Assembly (NCBI GenBank): GCA_008828725.1
Contig: MEHQ01001746.1
Coordinates: 760,201 to 824,200, forward strand
Source of the DNA: Saccharina japonica
Taxonomy: Eukaryota > Sar > Phaeophyceae > Laminariales > Laminariaceae
DNA length: 64,000 nt
Direction: 5' to 3'
Within the stretch, counting starts at the first letter, position 1, and each line of letters opens with the position of its first letter. Below are positions 22,250 to 35,023 of the stretch, in pieces. Both the position numbers and the translations under genes were made by a program. The notes below the pieces were generated by a model. The model did not search any database. It saw only the letters and a list, made by a program, of their open reading frames with translations, and had not been told where the DNA came from.

Positions 22250-23310
22250 GTCTCGGGCGAGATCTGTAGAGCGTGCTCTGCGCATTCAAAGTAGCGTGAG
22301 GAAGAGTCTACAGGGACGATAGATAATAACAGGGGTAAGGTACGGACCAACCAAGGCCGACGGAGGGGGGAGGGGGAGAGGTTACAACGCTGTAGGGAAT
22401 GCTCTACGCTGACTATGTGTGCATTGTACCGCGATCACGAGGAGGTACGAGGGGATGATGACAGTGACCGGGACTGCGTGTGTAAGCGTTCCGGCTTACG
22501 ATCACGGAGGCCAGGGCAGAGATCATGCGCCTGCACACGAAGACTGGGGACAACCTCTCGTTCAACGGTCCAACTTGTGGCTATGGCGGGGCTATCAGTG
22601 CAAGCCGAGGTCTCAGTGTCGAGGAAACGCGCGTCGACTTCAGAGGGCATGGGCGTGCTTCGGACGGTGTAAGACGGGGGGTTATACGACCGCCCAGGTG
22701 TATGCTTGCGGTTGGAGGTGCTGCTACTGAAAGCTGAGGTACTCGAAACGGCGCTGTACGGGTGCGTCACGTGGAGCCCCGGACCAGCTGATTACGCCTG
22801 GCTACGGAAGGTCCATCACTGTATAGCCCTTCGAAGCGCGCGAGGACACCATTTCAAGTTGCAACATTTTATCTTACGCCCGCGCGCTTATCAAGACAGA
22901 TTCGGAGATAATCGAGGCAAAGGTGCGCAGACGGGGGGTAATCTTCGCTGGTATCGTCGCACGCATGGGAGAGGGGCGGCTGCCGGGGAGGGTAATGTTT
23001 AGAGCGATGGTCGCTGGTAAGGGCTACTCATTGGGACAAGATTAATACTGGACGGGGCGCCTCGAGGGGGACATCAACATGATCGGCATCAGGCCAGTAC
23101 GATGGTGCGAGGCAGCACGGAAGGTCGGCCGGTGGGCCGGAGTAGTGGACGACGGGGCGAAGGCTCTTATGCGGGTATGGCATGACGCGGAGAGGAATGA
23201 TGGAGCCAAGCGGCACGCAACGGCTGCGGGTGCAACTGCGACATGGACTGTTGGTACCAACACGCCCAGCGAGGGGCCTGGGCGGGGGCGTGCCGGGGGG
23301 TCTGGCTAGA
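22250..23310 (+). mobile_element. Decayed LINE (non-LTR retrotransposon), reverse-transcriptase C-terminal half
   Basis: Pieces in all three plus frames align in order with the C-terminal half of LINE polymerases. At 22399 M-L-Y-A-D-Y stands where the catalytic Y-A-D-D is expected. Near 22640 comes R-R-L-Q-R-A-W-A-C-F-G-R. At 22730 L-L-K-A-E-V-L-E-T-A-L-Y-G-C-V-T-W-S matches the conserved block following the palm domain. Near 22930 comes R-R-R-G-V-I-F-A-G, and at 23090-23200 G-R-W-A and a final W-H-D-A-E-R. Frameshifts separate the pieces and the second catalytic Asp is replaced by Tyr, so it is dead. The 5' half (endonuclease) is missing. The pieces resemble LINEs common in stramenopile genomes as I remember them. 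Confidence 0.8.
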
Positions 23311-23870
23311 CACCTGATGTCTCGGTATGGTCATCATTGTCCTGATGCGTACCTTTCCAGTGCCGAAATAGCTAGCGTAGGGCTGCCCATTCTCCATTGC
23401 CTTCTGCATGCCTCCCTTGCCTGCTTTTATTTCGCTTTTCCCGCTTCGTGCATTGGCCCCTTCTTGCTTTCCCCCTTTGCGTTATATTTATCGATCGTTT
23501 TCTCTCACTCTCTCTTGTTCCTGCTTCGCAGCTCTTTTGCTTTTGTATTGTGTGCTTATATCGAACGCGCATGCGTATAGATAGATAGCTCTCCCAATTG
23601 ACGGGCTTTCTTTTAGTTTTTTATTCTGTTTTAGGTTTGCTTGTCTGGTCTCCACCCCCCGCGTCTGCTTACCTACGTGCGAGTACGCAAGTTTGTGTCC
23701 TTGCTGCGTGCTTTCTTGTGTATTCGCTCGTGATGCCGTGCTTCCTTGCCTCTCTCAAACAAACAAATAATATGTTTTTCGTCGCTTTAATCCTCTTTGT
23801 ATTTTTTCCTTTTTTGTTGGGATTAGTTTTCCCTTCGGATTGATTCCACTTTCTCATGGTTGAGGTGCAC
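23311..23870 (+). other. Pyrimidine-rich tract, possibly the LINE 3' untranslated region
   Basis: The tract from 23380 to 23850 is rich in C and T on the plus strand (TTGCCTGCTTTTATTTCGC and similar), directly after the LINE C-terminal remnant. No polyA tail or target duplication marks an end. Frames such as 23182-23580 run through it and reflect composition. Confidence 0.4.
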
Positions 23871-24467
23871 GATGTTCCACAGTTATTATGTATATCGTAC
23901 TGTGTTGTACTTTTGTAGTTTGTGCATTATTTTCCCCTGAGGAATGATCTTACTTCAGGGCATTTGGAGCCTGTCCTGTGACCAAGGACTATCTTGTTGG
24001 GAACACCAGCGACAATGCAAAACCGCACGATTTAATATTCTAGCTCTGCTGCTGCTGTATCAAGTAGTTTCACACACCGTCCCACACTATGTCAAGCTCT
24101 CTACTCTGTGGCAACGACCGTGTCACAGGAAGCGCACATCACGCTCTTCCTTCTGTGAAGGCATCCGACAGGGCATGTTTATGCGTGTGAACTCTACGTT
24201 TCCTGTCGACCTACGGACTTGAAACGAACACATCCTCTCAATCAATATGGAATTGATTGCATGCTGCGCAGGGGGCAGGGCGAAATAAACTAAACCACAT
24301 TTCCTCGAGATTGTAAAAGCGACTGCGTAGCCACGGCACGCACTACACCAACAGCAGCGGTACAGCGGCCCTAGAACAGCACCACCACTCTAAACTCTGG
24401 CCTTTGCGACAGAGACGGTGCGTTTGTGTTCGTAGGTTGAGTGCAGGGTTTGCCAGGAGATACATAC

Positions 24468-24757
24468 GCGCTGGTTCTCAAGCATACCACCCCAACTTTT
24501 GTCAGCCACGAATGTCGCATGCAATAGCAACTCAAATATCAGATATTTGGTATAATACTGACCGCCATGAACAGTGCAAGAGAGTGACAGCACCATACTT
24601 GTTTTCAAGGGTCTAGGACTGGCACTACCGCCGAAATGTAGCGGGACCTTTATAGGCCTTCAAAGAGGCCAGCAATAGTCACGCGTTTCTGCAGGTATAT
24701 GTTAAAGTTCCCCCATCTTTATGTCAGAACGAGCCGCTTCCAGGTTGTCCAAGGTAT
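24468..24757 (-). repeat. Dispersed repeat R1, copy 2
   Basis: The reverse complement matches 1-292 from ACCTTGGACAACCTGGAAGC through GAACCAGC, with scattered small indels. The flanks differ from those at the left edge of the window. Neither copy has terminal inverted repeats or a polyA tail that would name its class. It could be a fragment of a longer element. Confidence 0.7.
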
Positions 24758-26595
24758 TTGTATACAAAGTTTCACGCAAGTATTCGTTGATCTAACTGCG
24801 TATAGTCAATATTAAGTCATGCTTAACGTCAAAAACCTGTGTGATGCTGAAACGAAGTAACGACCAGACGCCGGAATTTGCACTTTTTACAGCACAACGG
24901 TTAAAATATCCACGGCGTGTTTAAGAGATGAACGCCGAAGGTTTGCACACGCCGCGCTACACGAACGGACGGCTGGTGGTGCCGCCGTTGAAAATGGAGA
25001 AACACGCCCTAGGCTGCTGAGCTGTGCAGCTTTTCCAGTAGTCAATACCCATATCTCGGATCCACGCGTGAAATGATGGGCACCAGCTCCTATTTGCTAC
25101 CGACGTTTGTACGTACTGCACCTACGCGCACAAATACATGCCGTTCAGTCAACTGGAAGGGAAACATTACAATGCGACAGCTCCTGTGGCTCCACCCGGA
25201 TCGAGCATATTTTGTGCCAGACGCTATCGCGACTCTCGACATACTCCCTAAATTATTCTATAAAGTATACTGGTATTACATGTAATACGTATTGGTTTTA
25301 ACCGGGTACAGTCTGAACACGCCTTGCTTTAGCCAGCACGGCCGTCATGCTAAAACCGCCGGTTCATCGATATCGTGTCACCGCTTTCTCATTACACACA
25401 CGATCATAGAGCGTACATAGTACTCACAACATCAAATACCGTTGAGCACTTACAAGCGTGATATGCCGGGTGGAAATATATAATGGGACGTATGGCCCCA
25501 CTTCCTCGACCGGAGCTAGGCCCACACGGAGGGGATATTGTGCCTCACGCCGACGTTGAACACAGAGGGAAACCGACAGAGGAAGCACGGATGGATTACT
25601 AGACATTCTAGGGGCGTTACCATCATAGTTACACGATCCCCGGGATTGGCGGGGTTTGTTCCTACGGCTACCAGCGCTACACCGGTGTATGAACGCCAGC
25701 TCCTTTGTCCTGGCCATGTTGCGAAAGCAGGTGACTATCCAGTACAAAAGGGTCCTTCCAAATTGTCTGCTTTGTGACACACCGGTATCATACTTGCGGG
25801 GCAGGGAGACGGTCGACACCATCCGTACCGAATGCCATGGGGGGCTGCTGCTGCGATAGCCTCCGACAATAGACTACTTTCCGGGAGTGATTTTCGCTAG
25901 CCTGATACCGGCAGCACAGTCTTGCTTCTTGCGCACCGACAAATACCGCTCGCACGATGATGAAGACCGACCAAGACAGAGCAAAATGTATATAGTTACA
26001 TATGATGCTGTATCCGGGTGCCATGTGATTTTCGTGTGTTAGGTGCGATATCATTTACCATACTTCCTAGAGGCGACCTAGTTGAAAACCCTGGCAGGGC
26101 TTTCAAGCATTGATGACAGGTAGCTAGGGGGGTGTGGTGACGTATTTCGAACCAAGGGCATGTAAATCGCCGTGTATCCGAATAGTCGGCGGGTAGTACG
26201 TGCTACCCATGCCCAAAACAGGTGGGGACAGGTACGTACACCACAAATAAACATATCTGCGACAGAAGCAAAAATAGGTGTTAAGTGAAGCCAGCGCTTC
26301 ACGATAGTGCCTATCCTTCGCGGATTTTATACATCTCGACGAAAAGTTCGTGCAACAGAAGCAGGTTCATCGCCGGTGCCAATACGCCCGGGGCCAGTAC
26401 GCTAGTCACAAAACCACGCCACACCCGCATCCGTTAGAGATAAAGCACTTAGTCTACTGGCGGTATGACAAGCAGAGAAAATTAACGTCTGTTCAGCCAG
26501 TTTCACACGATCGCTCAGAGGTCGACACAGACAATTTTTCCATGTCCTCTTCGCCTACTAGTCATATCATGTTCATGTGTATTGTTTTGTTTTAT
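24758..26595. other. No recognisable gene or repeat
   Basis: Overlapping frames on both strands at 25424-25859 (up to 132 codons) have no family I recognise and oppose each other, so I do not call a gene. Confidence 0.4.
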
Positions 26596-29500
26596 CAGTT
26601 ATCGCTTTTATTTTTAACTTCCAACCCGTGGCTTGCTCGCGGCGGGCAAACAAAACATAGTCTGTTTTTTGTTTTTGTTTTTTTTACTACTCCCATTTTT
26701 TTCTTGGCGGCTGCTGTCAGACTGGCATTCTGACAGGGCCTTGCAGGTTCGCATGCTCAGCTTGATATAACTCGTACTCGAATAGTGTATAATACGTATC
26801 GCATTTGATCAAGGTATCCCACATTTTGTCGGTTTTTCTCGGGTACTCGTACATGTTTCGGTGCGGCGCGAGGGGCAGAAATCAGAAATACTACTCCAGT
26901 AAGGAAAATGTCTACAGTAGACTATAAGCAACCGGCACTACTCCGCACACAACCAAACAGGTGAGTTTCATACGATGGACGAAGCGTTCACATGCGCTGT
27001 AAGCGGGCAGCCGGCACTATCCTATCGCCCCCGAGGGACCACATACTTCAAACACCCATTTCCGCCCTTGCTTCTGCTGTATATAACACCCGTCTAACGA
27101 CCACGGAACATCATGTCCAATGGTATCGCTCTGTGATGACGGCACTACAAACGGGTCACTACTACTACTGTGTACTATTCATACCTAATTCTGCTGTTTA
27201 TACTTCTCGCAAGTCTGACGACGGCGGAAAATGATGTGCAACTGCTATAGTCATCACTCTGCAATGACAACAGGCACGGACAGCCAGCGCCATGGAGGGA
27301 CCACTACCGCTGACTAAAGTCATATAAGGTACAAGTTTCCTATCTGTACATGCTGCTGTACTTTTCGCCTGCCTTACAACCTCCAAACATGATGTACACA
27401 TACGGTAGTTATCGCTCTGTGATGAACATCTAGTGTCTACTTGCTTGGCTGACCTCTAGACACAGACCGGGCCTAACGAAATACATAGTTGGTATGAGCG
27501 CCTCAAATTGTAACCACGTGCCATTTCTGTGTTGATTGTTAACCTTATGAGGTGTGTGCCTTACGACGGCCCTATGAAGCTCACTGAAGCGTCCCCAAAG
27601 AGTGTACCTATTTTAGACTGTTTCACTGTAAAGGTTTACGAGAAGAACGTCATCATAACAGGCAGCGGAGCACCCACAAACACACACGTACTCAGCATCG
27701 CGGCTGTGCGGATACTAAACGGAAACCATTCGAACGCGCTCTCGGGTTGCCTGCTCTGTTCTGCGGTCTTGGCGTGCTACCTGCTCTCTGCTCTCTGTTG
27801 GCATGTCCGGTGTCCGGGGGGTACTATGCTTGGTTGCGTCAAAACCAGCAACATTTTTGGTGGGCCGAAATCACGACAAACCATTGCGGATCACAAACGA
27901 ACACAGAAGGCCAACAGAAGAGTAGCATCAGCTCGGCATTACGAAGAGGGCCGAGCCGTACGACGCTGCACATGAAGTATAGGGCCAATTTTACCCTTTA
28001 CTCGTACGTTGTCTGTCATGCACCTTGGCATAGCTTCTTGAGCGGGACATCGTAAGCGGCAGGCACCATGTTTTAGTGTAGCCTTTGTATTCCACGATGG
28101 CCGCGCTAACACGTCGTCAGTATGAGCATGGTTTCTACCTGGCGATGGTATGAGGCCAGCTGCCCGCCTGTCTTTTAGCTTTTGCCGCACGTCCTGCCTG
28201 CACTCGTATATACCGCACGTACATGGTATACAGGAGGTCTTCGAGCTACGTATATACCAGTATACCTCAACTGTTACTTCGTACACAAGATAAAGAGGCG
28301 ATACCAGGTACATAACAACACAACAACCTAAAAACAAGACAGATGACGCAGACGCCCTTGAAAATACTGCTGTACCTGGCATGATAGAATCTTCCGGAAT
28401 GCCCCTCAGCCGGAGCACTACTGCTGTAAATACGTACCAGGTACGTAAGTACCACCCTTGCAAGAAAAAAAAGGTACAAGTAGGACTACTGTAGGTTCAG
28501 GGTGCCGGTATGGCCGAACTAAACCACTTTGGCGGGGGCTGCAACGTGCGTTTTGCATAGGAATTCGTAATTCATCTGTGTGTTTAGGGCTACGCATTAC
28601 GAACATGACGATGGCTGATGCGCAACCCAGCCTCTAGTCTTGCGGAAGGCATCGCAAACCTGCTTTTAGAGGTACGCCCAAACATCGTCGGAAAACCACA
28701 TTGTACTCTGTACGATCTCACCTCAAAAATTGCTCTCTCGATTCGCACGCACAAATGCTCCCTCTCAGACGTCAACAAGGTATAGCCCTTGCTTCCCCTT
28801 TTTTGCAACTGTTGATCAACACGACTTATTCTGCAGCATCCTCGTTACTGGTTGCTCCTTCAGGCGCCTACACTGCCGTGCGAGATGTGGTGGTTTGTGC
28901 CCTACGTGAGGGCGATATAATATGTGTCCCCTTGTTTAAAGAAAACGCCTTGCCAAACAATATAAACCCGCCCCGCGCGTTTCTGCAGGTGGCAGGTGGA
29001 CCCGATACAAACCACGACCTCTTGCACAGGAGTGTAAGCACCTGAAGGAGCAACCAGTAACGAGGGCGCTACAGTATAAGTCGTATTGTGAGCAGCAGCC
29101 GCAATCAAGGGGAAGCAAGGGCTCTCTAGTTGGTGTCTGAGAGGCAGCATTTGTGCTTGCAAATTGAGAGTGCAATTTGAGGTGAGATCGTAAATAGTGC
29201 AAGGTGGTTTTCCGACGATGTTTGAGCGTACTTTTGAAACCAGGTTTGTGATACCTTCTACGAGACTAGCAGCTGGGTTGCGCATCAGTCATCGCTAGGT
29301 TTGTAGGGCCTAGCCCTAGATGAACAGAGACCTTACGAAATTCCTAGGCAAGTTTCAATCCCCACCCAAGTGGGAAAAGTGTTCGTGCCTTGCGCCTTGC
29401 CTGGTCCTACCGTACTTGCTGTACCTTTTATCTTGCAAGGGTGGTATTTACAGCAGCATTCGTAGTGCTGCCGGTGAGGGGCATTCGGGATAATGATATC

Positions 29501-31280
29501 ATACCAGGTACAGCAGTATTGGCAAAGACGTCTGCGTCATCTGTCTCGGTTTTAATCTCTTTGTGTTGTTATGTATCACCTCTTTATCTTGTGCACGAAG
29601 TGACAGTTTTGGAATACGTACTGGTACGTGCCTGGTAGCTCGATGACCTCCTGTATACCATGTACGTGCGGTATATACAAGTGCAGGCAAGACGTGCGGC
29701 AAAAGCTAGAACGCAGGCGGCTAGCTGGCCTCGTGCTGTAACCAGGTAGAAAGTACGCTCATCCTGGCAACGTGTTAGCGCGGCCATCGTGGAATACAAA
29801 ATATGCACTAAAACAAGGTGTCTGCCGCTTGCAACCCCCGCCTAAGAAGCGATGCCAAGATGCATGACAGACGTACTTATCAGTAAAACTTAAGATACAT
29901 CCTATCCTTCATGTTTAACGGTGTACGGCTGGGCCCTCTTTGTGCTCTCGTCTTGATGCTTTGCTTGTTTGTCTTATGAGTTCGTTTGTGATCTGTGATG
30001 CCTTGTCGTCATTTCGGCGCAACAAAGAAGTTGCCGGTTTTGATGCAGCCAAGTATAGTACCTCCTTTGACATGCCAGTAGAGAGCAGCAAACAGGAAGC
30101 ACACCAAGCAGGCAGAACAGGGCAGGCAGCCCAAAAGCGCAGTTCGAGTGATTCTCATGTAGAATCCGCCCAGCCGCGATGCTGGGTGCGTGCGTACGGG
30201 CGGGTGCTCTGCTGCCCGATATGATGACGTTTTTCTCGTAAATGTTTAAATTAATAGTGAAACACCCTAAAATAGTAACACTCTTTGGGAACGGCTCAGT
30301 GAGCTCCAAAGGGCCGCTATAAGGCACACACAGTATGGAGCGAAACATCAACAAAAAAATGACACTTGGTTAAAATTTGCGGAGCTCAGACCAACTATGG
30401 CTTTCGTTAGGGCCGATTTATGCCTAGAGGTCAGCCAAGCAAGAAGACACTAGAGTTTACAGGGCGATAACTATGTGAACATCATGTTTGGCGGTCGGTA
30501 GGCAGGCGATAATTACAGCAGCATGATAATATGGTACCCTGTACCTGGTAGAATTTTACTCAGCGGTAGTGGTCCTTCCATAGGGCCGGCTGCCCGCTGT
30601 AATGCCTGATGTCATTGCAGAGCGAAAACTATTGTAGCTGGACATAATGTTTCCGTCGTCGTCAAACAGTCGAGACGTGCAGCAGCAGCCGCAGTATGTA
30701 TTAACAGTGCACGGCAGTAGTAGTGGCCCGTCCAAAGTGCCGTCATCGTATCATAGAGTGGTTGTATCAGACATGATGTTCGGTGATCGATAGACAGTGA
30801 CATATACAGCAGAAGCAGGAGCAGACATATGTGTTTATAGTATACAGCAGTGATCCCTCTATAAGGCCGATTGAGTTGTGCCGGCTTCCCGCTTAAAGCG
30901 CATGTGGTACCACTTCGCACATACGGGACTAAACTCTGTGGTGGTATGCGGAGTTGTGCCGGTTGCCTATAGTTTAGAGGAATCATTGCTGGAGGAGTAT
31001 TGCTCGTTTTTTACCTAGCGCCGTATCGAAAAATGTAAGAGAACCCAAGAACCACGGACAAAATATTCGACAACTTGGTCAAATGCGCTATATATTTTAC
31101 ATTGTGCAAGCGAGCATTTCAAGCTGAGCATGCAGACCTGCGAGGCTCTGCCAGAATGCCAGTCTGACAGCAGCCGCCGTAATTTCTAAAAATGCATAAA
31201 ATATGAACAAATCACACTCTGTTTTGTTTGCTCGCCGCGAGCACGCCCCGAGTTGGAAATAAAAAACAAAAGCGCTGTAG
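26596..31280. repeat. 4.7-kb inverted repeat with arms of about 2.3 kb
   Basis: The left arm (26596-28900) and right arm (29005-31280) are reverse complements along their length. Outer match: CGCTTTT[AG]TTTTT[AT]A at 26602 against 31275. Next, GGCGGCTGCTGTCAGACTGG at 26706 pairs with 31180. Inner match: CCTCGTTACTGGTTGCTCCTTCAGG at 28840 pairs with 29065. The centre, about 100 bp, is unpaired. By eye arm identity is around 75-80% with many indels. The arms carry the same two inward-pointing open frames: 27547 plus and 30350 minus share P-K-S-V, Y-E-K-N-V-I-I and S-I-A-A; 28618 plus and 29285 minus share M-R-N-P-A. No transposase was recognised. It may be a foldback element, an element with very long terminal repeats, or two copies inserted head to head. 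Confidence 0.8.
28902..29285 (-). CDS. Unrecognised open frame in right arm of the inverted repeat, 127 aa
   Basis: Minus-strand frame from ATG at 29285 beginning M-R-N-P-A-A-S-L-V-E-G-I. The left arm has the same start at 28618 (M-R-N-P-A-S-S-L-A-E-G-I), open for 55 codons to TAG at 28783. Both contain N-I-V-G-K-P and Y-D-L-T-S. Shared start and first 45 codons suggest a common ancestral frame, but the arms also match outside frames, so selection is not shown. No signal peptide or domain was recognised. The C-terminal part crosses the unpaired centre of the inverted repeat and so is unique to this copy. Confidence 0.25.
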   Translation of the reverse strand: MRNPAASLVEGITNLVSKVRSNIVGKPPCTIYDLTSNCTLNLQAQMLPLRHQLESPCFPLIAAAAHNTTYTVAPSLLVAPSGAYTPVQEVVVCIGSTCHLQKRAGRVYIVWQGVFFKQGDTYYIALT

Positions 31281-32407
31281 AATGTTGACGCGTGCTACTA
31301 GAGGCGTTTCCCCATTCGGCCACAACGTTTCTGGCTAACGAGTGTGTCGGCTATGAAGCTACCGAATAATTCAATTCCGGTTACGCTGCATGCCTAAGCC
31401 ATCCATCGGGATATACTTGAATTTTTGTCGTCAAAATCGGCCTGTGGGCAAGACAATACGAGCTGTTTTTGGAAGACTTTGCTGAGCTTGGTCTACGTCG
31501 TGTTTTTGGAAGCTGTGGTGAAGTCTGCAATACAGCGTAGTACAACCGCAGTAGCAGTAAACAGCAGAACAGAAGAACAAGTATATAATAGGTATACTGA
31601 ATACCGTAGCAATGCGTAGTCGTTCTGGGGTATTAGTAGCAGCAGTAGTATTTGCAGTAGTAGCGGATTAGGATCTGCAATATCTCGCTTGACAGTTCAG
31701 AGGTAAATGGTCGTCTAAATTTGACCAATACAGAATCGGCCTTTGTGATGAAGGGATGATACAGGTCGGTTTCCGAATTACAAATAAAGACAACGTACAC
31801 CACAGACGCAACATGATCCTACTCGTGCTGCTGGGAGCTCACGCTGCTCGTGGACTCTCGGCAGCACAAATACTATGATTGTGCTGTTCGATTTATCGGG
31901 GTCCGAAATAGGTTAACAAGAGTGCCGGTAGTGGTGACAGAAATGAGAGTAGGAGCATGTGAAGTAGATGTATGTAATGTCAGTCAGTAGGGTGTCTTCG
32001 CATGATAACTGTTATCATCCAGGATTTCCGTGATACATATTGTAATACCTGAAGACCTCGGGCGATGCACATACACAGAAACGAAGAAACGCCAACTACC
32101 GGAATCATAGGTCGCTGTTGAATATGCATTTGCAACACAGCAGCACTTGTAGGAGGCGTAGTCGTGGTGCAAGCACTAGGAGCAACCTTGAGCAGCAGCA
32201 GAAGCATACAGCAGGATCGAGTGGAAGAAGAACTGAGCATCAACATGCACCAACAAGAAAATGTGCGGTCTTTCTGTACCCCTCGACACTCGCTGCAATC
32301 AACGCCGCCATAACGACAAGGCTGTCCTGATATGATTCGCTCTCTTCTGCGTCGGACAAGCGGTCGAGGCGGCGAAGGTCAAGAGCGTGCCTAGGGTGCA
32401 CGTACCT
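31281..32407. other. No recognisable gene; possible MITE end fragment
   Basis: ACGCGTGCTACTAGAGGCG at about 31288 resembles the MITE terminus with a short deletion, and TTTCTGGCTAA 40 bp further also occurs in the MITE interior, but no second end was found. The rest shows AGTAGCAG-type simple sequence near 31540-31670 and no convincing frame. Confidence 0.35.
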
Positions 32408-32682
32408 GCAGCAGCAGCAGCAGCAGCAGCAGCATCAGCAGCATCAGCAGCAGAGCTTGCTCGTGCTTGTCTCAGCGCCCACAACAGTGCGCTTACAACA
32501 ACAGCAATGCAGCAGCATACTTTCTCCAGCAGCAGCAGCAGCAGCAGCAGCACTACTTTCAGGAACAATACGTGCGGTAGCAGCAGCCATCTGCAGCAAC
32601 AGTTAACTGCAGTAGCATATAGCTGCACCAGTAGCAGCTGGCGATGAAGGTTTTTAGTATTATCAGCAGCAGCAGCAGCAGC
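32408..32682 (+). repeat. Three CAG trinucleotide tracts
   Basis: Runs of CAG lie at 32408-32453 (with two CAT interruptions), 32527-32551 and 32663-32682. In copy A the matching place near 380-400 has only a short CAGCAGCAGCAG. Open frames with poly-Ala or poly-Ser across them, on either strand, follow from the repeat. No gene structure supports a coding role. Confidence 0.9.
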
Positions 32683-34609
32683 GATTTATATCAAAGCCTC
32701 TGCGTTTACAAGTTGATATGGTCCGAGATCACTGTCGGGCAATCTTGACTGATGCAAAGCACCTGGAGACTTTCCCGCGAACACAATGCAGCGGTCGAAT
32801 CTTGTCACAAACATATGGCTCTACCACAGTATGCTGTCAAGATAGGCACAAGTAGTCCATATTCATTCGTGCTTATTTGCTTAAGTTTCCTCATTCGCCG
32901 TCGGCAGCGGGACAATATGTTTGCTAATTTCAAATCAAACATTTACGTACGCACACACTCTAGTGCATAGTGTATAATAACAGAGTAGTGCCAAGTTGCA
33001 GCATGATTGCCCTAATAAATGGAGCAGTGGCTATCATATTGGAATGATACACGTAGTGTGTTGAGTAAGAGTGTCGTTTAAAGTGGGCATGCCCCGCGTG
33101 TAAACCCTAACAAACGAATGTTACACAAACTTCGTACTGATAGGTTTACGAGTAGACGCTGTTACTGCTGCTGCGTGCGACCACCCACCACAGGCACTAC
33201 GTTCACGCCTGCCCTCTCGTTACACGGCACTTCAACACGCAACATAACACGTTCGACTCAAACAAACGTTGAGAGACATTTCTAGTTCGCCCTAGCACTG
33301 GTTCTTGCGTCTGTTCTTGGAATTCGATACCTTAAGTATTGTCAGAGACCAGTGTTGTTCGCTGCTAACTTTTTTCTCTCCCACCCCTTGATCCGGGTGA
33401 TGTCGTTCACCTCCGTGCCGCCGTGATTAGGGGGTCGCGACGCATATTGTGCTAGTCTAACGAAACTTGATTAATACCGGCAATCTGATTTTGATTAATG
33501 TGGCCATCGGCAGGGATTTGCAGTCCATCGTTCCTTCATGTGCGGATGCCATACTGTCGAAAGTAAACGGGTCATCAGAACACCGTGTTGCATCCCTAAC
33601 TGAAACCCACGTATAAATACCTCGAGAGTCACTGGGTCATTCCGTGGCCTCTTCTTGCATTAGTCATTTCCCGAATTTTTTGTCGACATATACTTGTACT
33701 GGCGCTCATTGGAGGTTGTCACATTTCGTGTAATCACACACAGCCGTACGCGGTACAGCGCATGGATCTCCTTGCTCATGTTAAGTCACTGGACTTCACC
33801 GCGTCAGCAGTATAACTCGTCCGCGGAGAAGCAAATGTGTGCTGCCCGCATGAGGATAGAGAACGACGCTCGCGTTGTGTTGTCTCCTGCTGGCCATTGT
33901 TCCACGGACAGGTCTCAATGGAGATCAACATGGAACTTTTTGACGTTGACCTCACCTCGTACGTACGAGACCAGTTTGTCACAAGGCTACCCTGGAACAA
34001 CAATGTGGAACCCCTTAGTAACCTGTTTGCGCAGCTAGTCCGGTACACACCAACTGGCGTTCACACGCCGATATTGCCATGATAGTCGCAGTACGGCGTT
34101 CGGGGTTCCGTCTGAATATGGCAGAACCGTACCGGGAGTTGCAAACAGAACGTACATTTTTGTCCCTCTGTCGTTTGTTTTCGTCGTTCAAACGTGTCGG
34201 AGTGCTGCACACGCTGTTTCGGTACGTGGGCCTAGCTTCCGCCGCGGAGGTGAAGCCACATGCCGCGCTCTATCTTTGCCGCTGATATTAAGCTTCACGG
34301 AAACGAACGATGACTTTACGTGTTTTCGGCAGTATCCCATGGTTGCGCCTTTGCATCATTCAGGTTGTACTGAGCTCACGTTGACACGATTGCTCAAACG
34401 TAATCAACTGACGATGTATCTATGAGGGCCACGCACTACCACGCTACAGCCCATCTGTGCAGTATTGCCTACGCACTATTGGCACGAAGTTCGTAAGCAA
34501 GGGCCGAGATGGTTACGTCAAGACACACGAGGGTGTCAAAGGCACACAAAACAACCGCTCGTACGGTGTCATGTTAATATATGTCGTACAAGGGACGTAT
34601 TACACGTTA

Positions 34610-35023
34610 TGCTGCAAGAGTCGCGATGTTTTCTAGAACAACACACGTGCACCCGAGCGGAGCTGCGGGGGCTGTTTAACGGTGACGTACCTCAGCGAGT
34701 TGCTTGCACGGTGTTTTGTGCGACATTGATACGCGCGTGATGCGTACAAGCGAGTGTCCAACGTTCCCGTCGCTATTCCACCCTATAGAAACAACTAGAA
34801 GTTGTTCTCCACTGTTCGACAACTCTGCACGTGTTTCCCCCGCCCGAATTGCTTTCAAAGCCAGGACGGCCAGCCGACCATCCGTGTAGCGCCAGGCCTG
34901 AAAGTATTAGTTACGCGACACAGCCGTAGTGCTTGGACGCGCGAATAGCAGGAGCAGAATAACGCAGAACACATATATCGCGCGCACAACAACCGATACA
35001 GCCGCCTTAGTGTAGCGTGACAT
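34610..35023 (-). pseudogene. Small secreted/membrane protein remnant, copy B
   Basis: Minus frame from ATG at 35023 (M-S-R-Y-T-K) into a hydrophobic run (A-I-Y-V-F-C-V-I-L-L-L-L-F-A) like that of copy A. This copy keeps the frame that copy A breaks, but has TAA at 34907-34909 soon after the hydrophobic run and a second TAA near 34676. Beyond the stops the frame still matches copy A (V-V-S-I-G-W-N, C-K-Q-L-A). The two copies thus have different lesions, which suggests the ancestral frame was open at duplication and both decayed later. The family is unknown. Confidence 0.3.

Noticed and set aside
32299-32647. Poly-Ala and poly-Ser rich frames on both strands
   Set aside because: They are produced by CAG trinucleotide runs; no flanking coding structure.
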